Origin: Affinundibacterium seohonense
GTDB taxonomy: Bacteria > Pseudomonadota > Gammaproteobacteria > Burkholderiales > Burkholderiaceae_D
Reading direction: 5' to 3'
Assembly: GCF_014284305.1 (NCBI RefSeq)
Contig: NZ_JACOFW010000001.1
Coordinates: 124,001-188,000, forward strand
DNA length: 64,000 nt
Below the pieces are notes generated by a model that saw nothing but the letters and a program-made list of their open reading frames with translations, searched no databases and was not told where the DNA came from. The translations under genes were made by a program, and so were the position numbers. Positions 10,137 through 18,784 of this stretch are shown one piece after another; within the stretch, counting starts at the first letter, position 1; the number at the start of each line of letters is the position of its first letter.

Positions 10137-10170
10137 AAAAAAAAACCACAGGGCTTGAGCCTGTGGTTTT
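10137..10170 (-). terminator. Attenuator-type terminator upstream of argD
   Basis: On the minus strand, arms AAAACCACAGG (10170-10160) and CCTGTGGTTTT (10152-10142) form 11 perfect pairs with a 7-base loop, followed by nine T residues (10145-10137). It lies between a small leader ORF and the argD ribosome-binding site. Part of the left arm plus the loop (CAGGCTC, 10163-10157) is complementary to GAGCCTG (10212-10206) inside the leader ORF, so an alternative antiterminator structure can form. Confidence 0.75.
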
Positions 10171-10188
10171 ATCGTGACCTTGCTTTTC

Positions 10189-10272
10189 TTACGCGCAAGA
10201 CTTCCCAGGCTCGGTTTGCGAACAGCGGCGTCGAGCGATATTTGGTGAAGACATGTCGGTAAAATTTTTCAT
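10189..10272 (-). CDS. Putative arginine leader peptide (27 aa)
   Basis: This ORF is too short for routine gene calling. It starts MKNFTDMSSPNIARRRC and ends GKSCA. Three consecutive Arg codons (CGA CGC CGC, 10233-10225) are residues 14-16. A strong terminator follows the stop codon by 18 bases, and the next genes, argD-argF-argG, make arginine. GCTCG (10236-10232), immediately at the Arg codons, can pair with CGAGC (10213-10209), which overlaps the antiterminator strand. This is the geometry of ribosome-stalling attenuation as known for his, trp and ilv operons. It has no Shine-Dalgarno sequence, but a -10 box sits six bases before the ATG. Expression and regulation are inferred, not shown. 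Confidence 0.6.
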   Translation of the reverse strand: MKNFTDMSSPNIARRRCSQTEPGKSCA

Positions 10273-10278
10273 GGGCGT

Positions 10279-10284
10279 AGTGTA
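10279..10284 (-). promoter_or_regulatory. -10 element for the arg leader transcript
   Basis: TACACT on the minus strand is separated by six bases from the leader ATG, so the predicted start site coincides with the A of the start codon (10272). That would make the leader transcript leaderless. No convincing -35 box is seen at 16-18 bp. Confidence 0.45.
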
Positions 10285-10365
10285 ACGGTTTTTTTGCGAT
10301 TTTGCGCACTGCAATACTGAAAAAAATCAAAAAAAATGAAAAATAATTTCATCGATTTAAATAAA

Positions 10366-11394
10366 TTATTTTTTTGCTAAATCCGCTTCCGAAGTGAATG
10401 AGTCGGCAAAAAACTCATCTGAGGGCAATTGTGACTTCGCCACAAAATCTCGTTTTGCTGATTCCACCACGATAGGCGCACCGCAGGCATAAACTTGATA
10501 CATCGATAAATCTGCGCAATCATCGACCACAGCTTGATGTACGAAACCTGTACGGCCATTCCAATTGTCTTCTGTCTTCGCATCGGAGACCACCGGTGTG
10601 TATTTGAAATTCTCAAGCTTACTTGTCCATTCTTCGCATAGTGCATGCATGTACAGATCTTGTGGGCGACGGCCACCCCAATACAAGTGAACGACGCGCT
10701 TAGAATCGATATGAATCAAATGTTCAATGATGGCCTTGATAGGTGCAAAACCAGTACCTGATGCCAGCAAAATCATCGGCTTGTCTGATTCTTCACGTAG
10801 GTAGAAACTACCTTGTGGGCCTTCAAAGCGCATAATGTCTCGCTCTTTGAGAGTGGCGAATACTTGGTCGGTGAAGTAGCCACCGGGCATATGACGGACA
10901 TGCAAGCTCAATGGGCCGTCGATATGTGGTGCGTTTGCTAAACTGTAACTGCGGCGCTTCCCATCTTTTAGCAAGAATTCGATATATTGCCCAGCGCGAT
11001 AATTGAGTTTTTCGTTTGCAGGCAACTGCAATTCGATGAGCATAACGTCATCAGATAATTTTTCTAGCTTGGCGATGCGACTTGGTAGTTTCTTGAGAGG
11101 GTAGTCGTCGTCAGCCAGCATTTCACGGGCTTCGATATTCAGATCAGATTGCGGTTTTGCGCAACAGAATAACGCGCCACCTTGTGCTTCTTCTTCGTCA
11201 CTCAAGGCTTTTTGCTGATGATTGCCGTGTACGACTTGGCCAGCATTAACTTTACCCTTACAGGAGCCACACGCACCATTTTTACAGCCGTATGGCAGAA
11301 TAAGACCTGCGCGTAGGGCGGCAGACAATACAGTTTCATCAGTATCGCAACTAAATTGGCGACCACTTGGAGAGATTGTTACTTGAAACGTCAT
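10366..11394 (-). CDS. 2Fe-2S ferredoxin/FAD oxidoreductase (CDP-6-deoxyglucoseen reductase type)
   Basis: A fused electron-transfer protein of 342 aa. Residues 1-90 are a plant-type ferredoxin with Cys37, Cys42, Cys45 and Cys77 or Cys78 (CKNGACGSC, then FCCAKP). Residues ~100-335 are a ferredoxin-NADP reductase fold with RRSYSLANAP for FAD and LLASGTGFAPIKAI for NAD(P)H. In Burkholderiales such proteins are annotated as CDP-6-deoxy-delta-3,4-glucoseen reductase after AscD, but no deoxysugar genes are near, so the acceptor is unknown. Start ATG 11394 has AGGAAT upstream and is preferred over 11436. It is divergent from the epimerase gene. Confidence 0.85.
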   Translation of the reverse strand: MTFQVTISPSGRQFSCDTDETVLSAALRAGLILPYGCKNGACGSCKGKVNAGQVVHGNHQQKALSDEEEAQGGALFCCAKPQSDLNIEAREMLADDDYPLKKLPSRIAKLEKLSDDVMLIELQLPANEKLNYRAGQYIEFLLKDGKRRSYSLANAPHIDGPLSLHVRHMPGGYFTDQVFATLKERDIMRFEGPQGSFYLREESDKPMILLASGTGFAPIKAIIEHLIHIDSKRVVHLYWGGRRPQDLYMHALCEEWTSKLENFKYTPVVSDAKTEDNWNGRTGFVHQAVVDDCADLSMYQVYACGAPIVVESAKRDFVAKSQLPSDEFFADSFTSEADLAKK

Positions 11395-11434
11395 ACGATT
11401 CCTGAATTCAAAAAAACTAAATAATATAAAACCC

Positions 11435-12352
11435 ATGCAGCCAGGTATTTCTAAAGCAAGTCACACCGTCAAATTTGCAAAACCCCGATGCCTAATTATT
11501 GGCTGCGGTGATGTTGGTATGCGCTTGTTACCTCATCTGGTTGATCGCTTTCGGGTGTTTGCGGTGACGAGTCAAGGCGCAGACTCAGAACGCTTTGCAA
11601 AACTGCGTGCTGCCGGTGCTATTCCGGTGTTTGCCGATTTAGATCAAACTGATACGGTAAAACGATTAGCCGGACTCGCCAAAACTATCATACATCTGGC
11701 ACCGCCAAGAAGTGACGGCGAAATTGATGTTAGAACCAAGCATTTAGCCGCCATTTTACCTGAGAAGGCGCATCTTGTTTATATCAGCACCACAGGTGTG
11801 TATGGTGATTGTGGTGGAGCACAGTTTGATGAAACCAGAACTTTGAATCCCAATAATCCCCGAGCTAAGCGCCGCGTTTCTGCGGAAAATATTCTGCGTG
11901 AATGGGCTAGGCGACGCAGTGGAATTTTGTCTATTTTGCGGGTGCCAGGAATTTATGCAGCCGATCGTTTGCCAATTGAACGTTTGCGTAAAGGAACGCC
12001 TGCATTGATTGAGTGCGACGACGTGTACACAAATCATATTCACGCGGAAGATCTTGCTATTTTGATTAAATTGGCAATATTTCGAGCGCAGCCAAATCGT
12101 GTTTATCATGCGGTGGATGATAGTGATTTGAAAATGGCAGACTATTTTGATCAAGTTGCTGATCACTTTCAGTTACCGCGCGCACCACGTTTGCCACGGG
12201 TTGAATTGGAGAAGCAGGTTTCATCGATGCTTTTGTCTTTTATGTCAGAGTCGAGACGCTTGCAGAACCAAAGGATCAAAGTGGAATTGGGCGCGCGTTT
12301 GATCTTCCCTACGGTCGCTGATGCCCTAAAACAAATTTCAGATCAAGCTTAG
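11435..12352 (+). CDS. NAD-dependent epimerase/dehydratase family protein (YeeZ-like)
   Basis: An extended SDR-like Rossmann protein of 305 aa. The nucleotide-binding loop is GCGDVG (23-28); the active-site block YISTTGVYGDCGG holds the Thr/Ser and Tyr, and RVPGIYAADRLPIERL lies downstream. No substrate can be assigned. The first ~16 residues precede the Rossmann strand and may mean that translation begins later. The gene faces away from the reductase gene, with 40 bp between the two starts. Confidence 0.8.
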   Translation: MQPGISKASHTVKFAKPRCLIIGCGDVGMRLLPHLVDRFRVFAVTSQGADSERFAKLRAAGAIPVFADLDQTDTVKRLAGLAKTIIHLAPPRSDGEIDVRTKHLAAILPEKAHLVYISTTGVYGDCGGAQFDETRTLNPNNPRAKRRVSAENILREWARRRSGILSILRVPGIYAADRLPIERLRKGTPALIECDDVYTNHIHAEDLAILIKLAIFRAQPNRVYHAVDDSDLKMADYFDQVADHFQLPRAPRLPRVELEKQVSSMLLSFMSESRRLQNQRIKVELGARLIFPTVADALKQISDQA

Positions 12353-12433
12353 GCCGCATAATTGTGGCAATGCGGCAAAGCGAGCGTCGCAGGAGTACAA
12401 TGTTCATTCTTATCTATTGAATCTGGTTCTATC

Positions 12434-13306
12434 ATGTCTGCCCAAGCCTTAAGCCATGTCCCTCGCGTTGATCTGAATGTTGATCTGCATTGTCATTCCA
12501 CCGTTTCAGATGGTGTTTTAGCACCGGCCGCAGTTGCGCAGCGGGCGCATGCGCAGGGGGTCGATGTCTGGGCCTTGACCGACCACGATGAAGTCAGTGG
12601 TATAGCCGCAGCGCGTGAGGCTGCTACTGATTTGGGTATGGATTACGTGACAGGTCTTGAAATTTCAGTAACTTGGGCCAATAAGACGATTCATATCGTC
12701 GGCCTCAATATCGATGAAACAAACCCTGATCTGTTGGCGGGTTTAGTTAAAACCCGCTCTGGGCGTCAACGCCGCGCCGAAGATATGGCGGCGGATTTAG
12801 CCAAGCTTGGTATTCCAAACTGCTATGAGGGGGCGCTAAAATATGTCGGCAATCCTGATTTGATTTCTCGTTCGCATTTCGCGCGTTACTTAGTCGAGAT
12901 TGGTGTCTGCGAAGATGTTTCTGCAGTATTTAAATCCTATTTGGCGGATGGTAAACCTGGTTTTGTGCCGCATCGCTGGGCTACGTTGCCGGAAGCGATA
13001 GGGTGGATACGTGGTGCTGGTGGGGTTGCTGTTGTGGCGCATCCGGGACGTTATGATTTAACGCCTTTGGCTTTCGACGCCTTCTTTAATGAATTTAAAA
13101 ATCTTGGCGGTACGGCAATCGAAGTTGTCACCGGTAGTCATACAGTTGATCAATACGACGAATACGCTAAAATCGCGAACCGTTATGGATTTATGGCCTC
13201 ACGTGGGTCAGACTTTCACGCACCGGATGAGAATTTGCCAGACTTGGGGCAATTGCCTGAACTTGCTAAGGGATTGACGCCAGTTTGGCATAGTTGGATC
13301 AAATGA
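12434..13306 (+). CDS. PHP-domain phosphoesterase (RNase AM / nucleoside bisphosphatase type)
   Basis: The 290-aa protein starts with the PHP metal-binding signature DLHCHSTVSDG (17-27), followed by TDHDEVSG, GLEISV, AHPGRY and the C-terminal GSDFHAP. This is the family of E. coli YciV (Rnm, formerly TrpH) and the Chromobacterium 3',5'-nucleotide phosphatase, which remove phosphate from pAp and act on 5' ends of short RNAs. The frame is open from a TTG at 12362, but ATG 12434 fits homologue length. It begins a run of co-directional genes with htpX, yciO and the M50 protease. Confidence 0.88.
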   Translation: MSAQALSHVPRVDLNVDLHCHSTVSDGVLAPAAVAQRAHAQGVDVWALTDHDEVSGIAAAREAATDLGMDYVTGLEISVTWANKTIHIVGLNIDETNPDLLAGLVKTRSGRQRRAEDMAADLAKLGIPNCYEGALKYVGNPDLISRSHFARYLVEIGVCEDVSAVFKSYLADGKPGFVPHRWATLPEAIGWIRGAGGVAVVAHPGRYDLTPLAFDAFFNEFKNLGGTAIEVVTGSHTVDQYDEYAKIANRYGFMASRGSDFHAPDENLPDLGQLPELAKGLTPVWHSWIK

Positions 13307-13411
13307 TTCTGTGTTGCGGGCAGGACTTGAAATTATGCAGAAGACACCCATATTGCATCATGCACAGTCCCTCGTAGTTCGTGTTTTTGCTTAGGTTTTG
13401 GAGAAATGTAT

Positions 13412-14287
13412 ATGAAACGTATCGTCTTATTTTTAGCCACCAATATTGCTGTCATGTTGGTGATGACCGTGATTTTGTCGATGTTGGGTGTCAATAATTA
13501 TTTGACGGCTAAAGGTTTGAATCTCGGTTCCTTGGCCGTGTTTTCCTTAGTAGTCGGTTTTACTGGCTCTATATTTTCATTGCTCATCAGTAAGCCGATG
13601 GCGAAATGGTCAACTGGCGCGCGCGTGATCGATAACCCATCTTCTTCCACAGAATTTTGGTTGATCAGTACAGTAAAAACTTTGTCAGAACGCGCTGGTA
13701 TCGCGATGCCAGAGGTTGCCGTGTATAACGGTGAAGCTAACGCTTTTGCCACCGGTGCCTTTAAAAATTCTGCTTTGGTCGCTGTTTCAACTGGTCTACT
13801 GGAAAGTATGACCAAAGAAGAGGTCGAAGCGGTTTTGGGACACGAAGTTGCCCACATTGCGAATGGTGATATGGTGACGATGACTTTGATTCAAGGCGTG
13901 GTAAATACCTTTGTAGTGTTTCTATCGCGGATTGCTGCTTATGCGGTTGATAGTTTCTTATCTAAGAATGATGAAAATCATACGCCAGGAATCGGCTTTC
14001 ATATCGCCTCTTTTGTATTTCAAATTTTGTTTGGTATCGGTGCCTCTTTAATTGTTGCATGGTTCTCACGCCAAAGGGAATTCCGTGCGGATGCTGGCGC
14101 AGCGAAATTATTGGGCAATCGTCAGCCTATGATTAATGCATTAGCGCGTTTAGGTGGCATGGCGCCGGGCGAGCTACCACAGTCGATGGCGGCAGTTGGT
14201 ATCAGTGACAAACCGGGCTGGGCTGAATTATTTTCTACGCATCCACCCATGGCTGCGCGTATCGCCGCGCTTCAGCAATTAAGATAA
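13412..14287 (+). CDS. htpX: Membrane zinc metalloprotease HtpX
   Basis: Stress-linked inner-membrane protease that degrades misfolded membrane proteins alongside FtsH. Two N-terminal membrane helices (about 4-26 and 38-60), the M48 zinc motif HEVAH (144-148), a further helix pair and the third-ligand region [14 protein letters not shown] are visible; 291 aa is the usual size. Two ATGs lie six bases apart; the second (13412) has GGAGAA at proper spacing and gives the family start MKRIVLFL, whereas the first (13406) directly abuts the ribosome-binding site. Confidence 0.96.
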   Translation: MKRIVLFLATNIAVMLVMTVILSMLGVNNYLTAKGLNLGSLAVFSLVVGFTGSIFSLLISKPMAKWSTGARVIDNPSSSTEFWLISTVKTLSERAGIAMPEVAVYNGEANAFATGAFKNSALVAVSTGLLESMTKEEVEAVLGHEVAHIANGDMVTMTLIQGVVNTFVVFLSRIAAYAVDSFLSKNDENHTPGIGFHIASFVFQILFGIGASLIVAWFSRQREFRADAGAAKLLGNRQPMINALARLGGMAPGELPQSMAAVGISDKPGWAELFSTHPPMAARIAALQQLR

Positions 14288-14310
14288 GCAAGAAAATCAG
14301 TAAGATAATC

Positions 14311-14331
14311 AACGGAGGCTCTGCCTCCGTT
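14311..14331 (+). terminator. Hairpin after htpX
   Basis: AACGGAGGC and GCCTCCGTT form nine perfect pairs around a TCT loop, 24 bp after the htpX stop. The following bases are not a proper T-run, so it may act as a weak terminator or an mRNA-stabilising structure. Confidence 0.5.
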
Positions 14332-14353
14332 GTCACATTTGTAGACTTTATTT

Positions 14354-14977
14354 ATGAGCCAATTTTTTCAAATTCATCCTGATAATCCGCAGTTACGCTT
14401 GATCAAACAAGCGGTACAAATTATTGATCAGGGCGGCATTGTCGCTTTGCCGACGGATTCTTGTTATGCGCTGGTTTGTCATCTTGATGATAAAGATGCC
14501 GTAATGCGCTTACGCCGAATTCGTGGTGTCGATGAAAAGCATCACTTGACTTTGTTATGCCGCGATTTATCCGAAATTGCACAATATGCCAAGGTGGATA
14601 ATCGCCAGTTCCGAATGTTGAAGGCGGCAACGCCGGGGGCTTATACCTTTATTCTGGAAGCGACCAAGGAAGTGCCACGCCGACTAAGTCATCCATCTCG
14701 TAAAACGATAGGCTTGCGCGTACCAGAAAATCCCATTACTCACGCTTTGTTGGAAGAATTGAAGCAACCATTGTTGGGAACTACACTGATTTTACCGAAC
14801 GAAGATGAGCCATTAACCGATCCTGAATTAGTCCGCGCGCGTTTAGAAAAGCAAATCGATTTGGTGATTGATGGCGGTGCTTGCAGTCTAATTCCAACGA
14901 CCGTTATCGACATGACGCAGGAAACGCCGGAGCTGATTCGCCAGGGGCGTGGTGATGCGGCTTTGTTTGGTTTGTAA
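14354..14977 (+). CDS. YciO family protein (Sua5/YrdC fold)
   Basis: A 207-aa YrdC-like protein whose start, MSQFFQIHPDNPQ, is nearly that of E. coli YciO. It has the Sua5/YrdC nucleotide-binding pattern (GGIVALPTDSCYAL, then SHPSRKTIGLRVP) but not the C-terminal Sua5 domain. TsaC relatives make threonylcarbamoyl-AMP for tRNA t6A; YciO itself is a weak paralogue of uncertain role. It is co-directional with the M50 protease gene 54 bp downstream. Confidence 0.88.
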   Translation: MSQFFQIHPDNPQLRLIKQAVQIIDQGGIVALPTDSCYALVCHLDDKDAVMRLRRIRGVDEKHHLTLLCRDLSEIAQYAKVDNRQFRMLKAATPGAYTFILEATKEVPRRLSHPSRKTIGLRVPENPITHALLEELKQPLLGTTLILPNEDEPLTDPELVRARLEKQIDLVIDGGACSLIPTTVIDMTQETPELIRQGRGDAALFGL

Positions 14978-15031
14978 ATCGTTAAAGCAATGCTTTGCCA
15001 TAAAAAATAAAACTAAGGACGAATTAAATTC

Positions 15032-15691
15032 ATGGATGCATTAGTACAAACCATTGCGGTGTATGCGATTCCTGTCATTTTGGCGATTACTTTGCACGAG
15101 GCCGCGCATGCCTATGCCGCGAAATATTTCGGCGATTTAACGGCATATAGCCAAGGGCGTATGAGCTTAAATCCTATTGTGCATATCGATCTTTTGGGTA
15201 CGATTATTATCCCAATAGTCTTATATTTAGCGACTGACGGACAGTTTTTGTTTGGCTATGCAAAGCCTGTTCCAGTCAATTTTGGTGCTTTGCGTAAGCC
15301 TAAGCGCGATATGGCTTGGGTCTCTTTAGCCGGGCCAGCGTCGAATTTTTTCATGGCTTTTTTGTGGATGATTTTGGCTGTACTGTTAGTCGCGTTTAAA
15401 GTCGAACATGAGTTTTTCTATCGGATGGCGCAAGCGGGACTGTTGACTAACTTGGTCATGTTCGCATTTAATCTGTTCCCAATTCCGCCGTTAGATGGTG
15501 GACGTATTTTGACGAGTTTGCTGCCACATCGACAGGCGTATCAGTTCGCCAAGATTGAACCCTATGGTTTTTTTATTGTCATGGCTTTGGTGTATTTTAA
15601 GATTTTGCAATTTTGGATGTACCCATTGATGAACATCGCCCAGTACATTTTGCAGCTGGTGTTGACGCCATTCACGATGTTGCTTAAGTGA
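15032..15691 (+). CDS. Site-2 protease family (M50) membrane protein
   Basis: An integral membrane metalloprotease of 219 aa. HEAAH (22-26) lies in the first hydrophobic segment and NLFPIPPLDGGRIL (147-160) carries the third zinc ligand Asp; at least four more hydrophobic stretches surround them. There is no PDZ domain, so it is the small S2P class, not RseP. Its substrate is unknown. In Burkholderiales this gene commonly sits between yciO and dapA, as here. It is 21 bp from the methyltransferase gene downstream. Confidence 0.88.
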   Translation: MDALVQTIAVYAIPVILAITLHEAAHAYAAKYFGDLTAYSQGRMSLNPIVHIDLLGTIIIPIVLYLATDGQFLFGYAKPVPVNFGALRKPKRDMAWVSLAGPASNFFMAFLWMILAVLLVAFKVEHEFFYRMAQAGLLTNLVMFAFNLFPIPPLDGGRILTSLLPHRQAYQFAKIEPYGFFIVMALVYFKILQFWMYPLMNIAQYILQLVLTPFTMLLK

Positions 15692-15712
15692 GTGCTTTTT
15701 TAGTGAGTTTGT

Positions 15713-16255
15713 ATGAATAATGGACGTCCATCGCTATGGGTACAGCGCTTTCTAGAAGAGATTCCTAAATCAAAAGGACCCATACTCGATTTGGCCTGTG
15801 GTGCCGGTCGGCATACCCATTTATTGCTGGCAGCAGGCCATGAGGTATGGGCGGTAGATCGTGAGGTTGAATCTTTGGCAGCACTAGAGCAGTTGGGTGC
15901 CACATGTTTCAATATCGACCTTGAACAAGATAATTTTAAGTGGCCATTTGCGGCAGAGCAGTTTGCAGGCATCGTCGTAACTAACTACTTGCATCGTCCC
16001 TTGATGTCTTCGATTTTGCCATCACTCGTGGAGCAGGGCGTTTTGATTTATGAAACCTTTGCGACAGGAAATGAGAAATACGGTCGGCCACGTAATCCTG
16101 ATTTTCTGTTGCAAGAGAATGAACTGCTTAAGCATTTTGTCTGCACAAGAACAGATGGTTGGTACCAGCAATGTTTGGCTTTTGAACACGCGTATGTCAA
16201 CGAGTTCACCGAGGCGATCGTTCAACGGATTTGCGTCCGGCGATTGCGTGAATAA
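15713..16255 (+). CDS. Class I SAM-dependent methyltransferase
   Basis: A small 180-aa Rossmann methyltransferase. GPILDLACGAGRHT (22-35) is the SAM-binding motif I, AVDREVESLAAL the second strand with its acidic ribose ligand, and VTNYLHRPL motif IV. No target domain is present, so the substrate is open; TehB-like or small-molecule methylation is possible. It follows the M50 protease gene by 21 bp and probably shares its transcript. Confidence 0.82.
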   Translation: MNNGRPSLWVQRFLEEIPKSKGPILDLACGAGRHTHLLLAAGHEVWAVDREVESLAALEQLGATCFNIDLEQDNFKWPFAAEQFAGIVVTNYLHRPLMSSILPSLVEQGVLIYETFATGNEKYGRPRNPDFLLQENELLKHFVCTRTDGWYQQCLAFEHAYVNEFTEAIVQRICVRRLRE

Positions 16256-16427
16256 CTGACCACGAATAGACTCACTTTGCGCATTTCTCGTTCGTTATGT
16301 TTGATGTTTGAACTTGTTTTTCCACTAGCCAAGTTTATCGACGGTTTAGTTTCTGTCAGGAAGCGTTTTGTATGGGATTCTTCTGGAATCCGCCTTCGAT
16401 TCTCTCCCATAGCTGGTAACGATCCGC

Positions 16428-16433
16428 TACAAT
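16428..16433 (+). promoter_or_regulatory. -10 element for dapA
   Basis: TACAAT lies 28 bases before the chosen dapA ATG. A start site near 16440 would exclude the upstream in-frame ATG at 16435 and so supports the 16462 start. A 7-bp inverted repeat (TATGGGA 16371-16377, TCCCATA 16405-16411) lies upstream. Confidence 0.4.
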
Positions 16434-16461
16434 AATGGCTTTACTTTTCTCACCCGCTAAG

Positions 16462-17346
16462 ATGACAACGATACAAGGAAGTTTGGTCGCAATCGTGACC
16501 CCTATGCATGCCGATGGCAGTCTCGATATTCCAACGCTGCGCAAGCTGATAGATTGGCATATCGCCGAAGGTACGGATGGCATCGTGATTGTTGGCACCA
16601 CCGGAGAATCTCCGACTGTGAGTGTTGAGGAACATTGTGAGTTGATCCGTATTGCTGTGGAACATACGAATAAACGAGTTCCAATTATTGCAGGCTCCGG
16701 CGGCAACTCTACGGTCGAGGCGATCGCCTTGACTAAGTTTGCCAAAGAAGCGGGCGCAGATGCTTCGTTGCAGGTGGTGCCTTATTACAATCGTCCAACC
16801 CAAGAAGGGATGTATCAGCATTTCAAAAAAATAGCTGAGTCGGTTGATATTCCAATCATCTTGTATAACGTACCTGGTCGTACCGTGGCGGATATGTCGA
16901 ATGAGACTATCGCCCGTTTGGCTCAATTGCCTGGCATTATCGGTATCAAAGAAGCCAGCGGTAACTTAGGCCGTGATCTGGAATTGTTGCGTATGGTGCC
17001 GCCATCATTTGCGGTGTATTCCGGTGATGATCCAACTGCAATGGCTTTAATGTTCTGTGGTGGTAAAGGCAATATCTCAGTTACGGCCAACGTTGCGCCA
17101 CGCGCGATGCATGAGTTGTGTGCTGCCGCGATGAAAGGCGAAATCTCTAAAGCAGTTGAGATTAATAATCGTTTGATTCCCTTGCATGCCAAGTTATTTG
17201 TCGAGCCTAATCCAGTACCAGTCAAATGGGCACTGGCGGAAATGGGCCTGATGCCAGCTGGAATTCGTTTGCCTTTGGTTAGCCTTTCTAGCCAATATCA
17301 TGATATTGTTCGTTCCGCTTTACGTGAAGCAGGTGTATTGCAATAA
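16462..17346 (+). CDS. dapA: 4-hydroxy-tetrahydrodipicolinate synthase
   Basis: First enzyme of the lysine/diaminopimelate branch, condensing pyruvate with aspartate semialdehyde. Schiff-base Lys163 lies in [10 protein letters not shown], with Tyr135 (LYNVPGR), Arg140 and Thr47 (VGTTGESP) of the proton relay at the expected distances from the E. coli residues. Length is 294 aa from ATG 16462, giving [15 protein letters not shown]; an upstream ATG at 16435 would add nine residues but overlaps the promoter. The order dapA then bamC is the same as in E. coli. Confidence 0.96.
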   Translation: MTTIQGSLVAIVTPMHADGSLDIPTLRKLIDWHIAEGTDGIVIVGTTGESPTVSVEEHCELIRIAVEHTNKRVPIIAGSGGNSTVEAIALTKFAKEAGADASLQVVPYYNRPTQEGMYQHFKKIAESVDIPIILYNVPGRTVADMSNETIARLAQLPGIIGIKEASGNLGRDLELLRMVPPSFAVYSGDDPTAMALMFCGGKGNISVTANVAPRAMHELCAAAMKGEISKAVEINNRLIPLHAKLFVEPNPVPVKWALAEMGLMPAGIRLPLVSLSSQYHDIVRSALREAGVLQ

Positions 17347-17454
17347 GAATTTTTGACGAGTGCACTTGGCTAGTTAATGGCTAGTTCATGGGTGGAGAAC
17401 AGTGCTCGTGCTTTCATGCATATTTAATTGATTACAATTTGTAGGGATTTTCAC

Positions 17455-18660
17455 ATGGCAAAAAGCGTTGTTGCTAATAAAAAGATGGTTCGTGCTTTGG
17501 CATTGGCTGGCGTAATTGGATTATCAGGTTTTTCTACAGGTTGCAGTTTCGTAGGAAATATTGCTGAATCAAATCGTATTGACTATAAAAGTGCGAGCAA
17601 GGCTAAAACGACATCTTTAGAAGTCCCACCTGATTTAACACAGATTCGTCGTGACAATCGTTTCTCAATTCCAGACGCAGAGCAAGGTAGTGCGACAGCG
17701 TCTTCTTATGCAGCGAAACGCACCGGTAGCTCAACATTAGCTACTGCGAACGGTGTAGTCGCCCCTAATCAGTTAAAAGACATGCGTATTGAACGTAATG
17801 GTACGCATCGATATTTGGTTGTGAAGTTGGCGCCAGAAGTGCTGTGGCCGCAATTAAAAGATTTCTGGCAAGAGCAGGGCTTTTTGATTAATGTTGAAAA
17901 CGAGTCCACAGGCGTTATGGAAACGGATTGGGCGGAAAATCGTGGCAAAATTCCGCAAGATTTTATTCGTTCGACCATTGGTAAAGTATTTGATGGACTT
18001 TACTCGACTGGCGAGCGTGATAAGTTCCGTACCCGTGTTGAACGTGCTGCCAATGGTGAAATTGAAATTTATGTAAGTCATCGTGGTGCTCAAGAAGTCT
18101 TAACTGGAAGCGATAAAACGAGTACTGCCTGGACCTCCCGTGCCAATGAGGCCGGTTTGGAGGCGGAGTTTTTATCACGTCTCATGCTGCGTTTAGGTGC
18201 TGACGAGGTTAAAGCAAAAACGATCGTCGCTGCGAGTGCAAATCCAGCTAGCACTGTTGCTGATACAAATGCAGTGCCACGATCTAAATTGTTGAGTTTG
18301 AACGAGTTGAGTTATCTCGAAACCGATGAAGGTTTTGATCGTTCGTGGCGTCGTGTTGGCTTGGCTTTGGATCGTATAGGATTCACAATCGAAGATAGAG
18401 ATCGCTCTAAAGGTATTTATTTTGTTCGCTATATCGATCAAGATATTGATGCGAAGACTAAAGGTGCTAGTGAAGGTTTCTTTGCACGCTTGTTCTCTTG
18501 GGGTTCGACTGACGCTGCGAAAGATGGTCAGAAATACCGTATTTTAGTGCGCGATGCGGGGGAAGTCAGTACTGTTACTGTGCATGGCGATGACGGTAAA
18601 GTGGCAGCTACGCCGGTAGCAGCTAAGATTCTAAAAGTCTTAAATGAACAATTAAAATAA
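17455..18660 (+). CDS. bamC: Outer membrane protein assembly factor BamC
   Basis: Lipoprotein subunit of the Bam complex that inserts beta-barrel proteins into the outer membrane. The N-terminus is a lipoprotein signal with lipobox FSTGC (Cys30). A flexible stretch (SLEVPPDLTQI) follows, as in E. coli, where it binds BamD; then come two helix-grip domains (about 110-225 and 280-395). The frame opens at a TTG at 17428, but ATG 17455 with AGGGA upstream is the natural start, giving 401 aa. It lies 108 bp after dapA and ends at a strong terminator. Confidence 0.93.
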   Translation: MAKSVVANKKMVRALALAGVIGLSGFSTGCSFVGNIAESNRIDYKSASKAKTTSLEVPPDLTQIRRDNRFSIPDAEQGSATASSYAAKRTGSSTLATANGVVAPNQLKDMRIERNGTHRYLVVKLAPEVLWPQLKDFWQEQGFLINVENESTGVMETDWAENRGKIPQDFIRSTIGKVFDGLYSTGERDKFRTRVERAANGEIEIYVSHRGAQEVLTGSDKTSTAWTSRANEAGLEAEFLSRLMLRLGADEVKAKTIVAASANPASTVADTNAVPRSKLLSLNELSYLETDEGFDRSWRRVGLALDRIGFTIEDRDRSKGIYFVRYIDQDIDAKTKGASEGFFARLFSWGSTDAAKDGQKYRILVRDAGEVSTVTVHGDDGKVAATPVAAKILKVLNEQLK

Positions 18661-18673
18661 ACTGTTGTAGCAT

Positions 18674-18710
18674 AAAAAAAGCGGATCAAATTATTTGATC
18701 CGCTTTTTTT
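18674..18710 (+). terminator. Intrinsic terminator after bamC
   Basis: AAAAAAAGCGGATCAAA and its complement enclose a TTA loop and end in seven T residues. The structure is symmetrical and could act in both directions. Confidence 0.92.
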
Positions 18711-18738
18711 CGTTCTAAGATTAGCTAAAAATTAGGAC

Positions 18739-18770
18739 AAAAAAAAGCCGGTCAAAGACCGGCTTTTTTT
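18739..18770 (-). terminator. Intrinsic terminator of the Ala/Pro-rich lipoprotein gene
   Basis: AAGCCGGTC and GACCGGCTT pair around an AAA loop, with A and T runs on the two sides. On the minus strand it follows the stop codon of the small lipoprotein gene by about 15 bp. Confidence 0.9.
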
Positions 18771-18784
18771 CAAAAGTAATAAAA

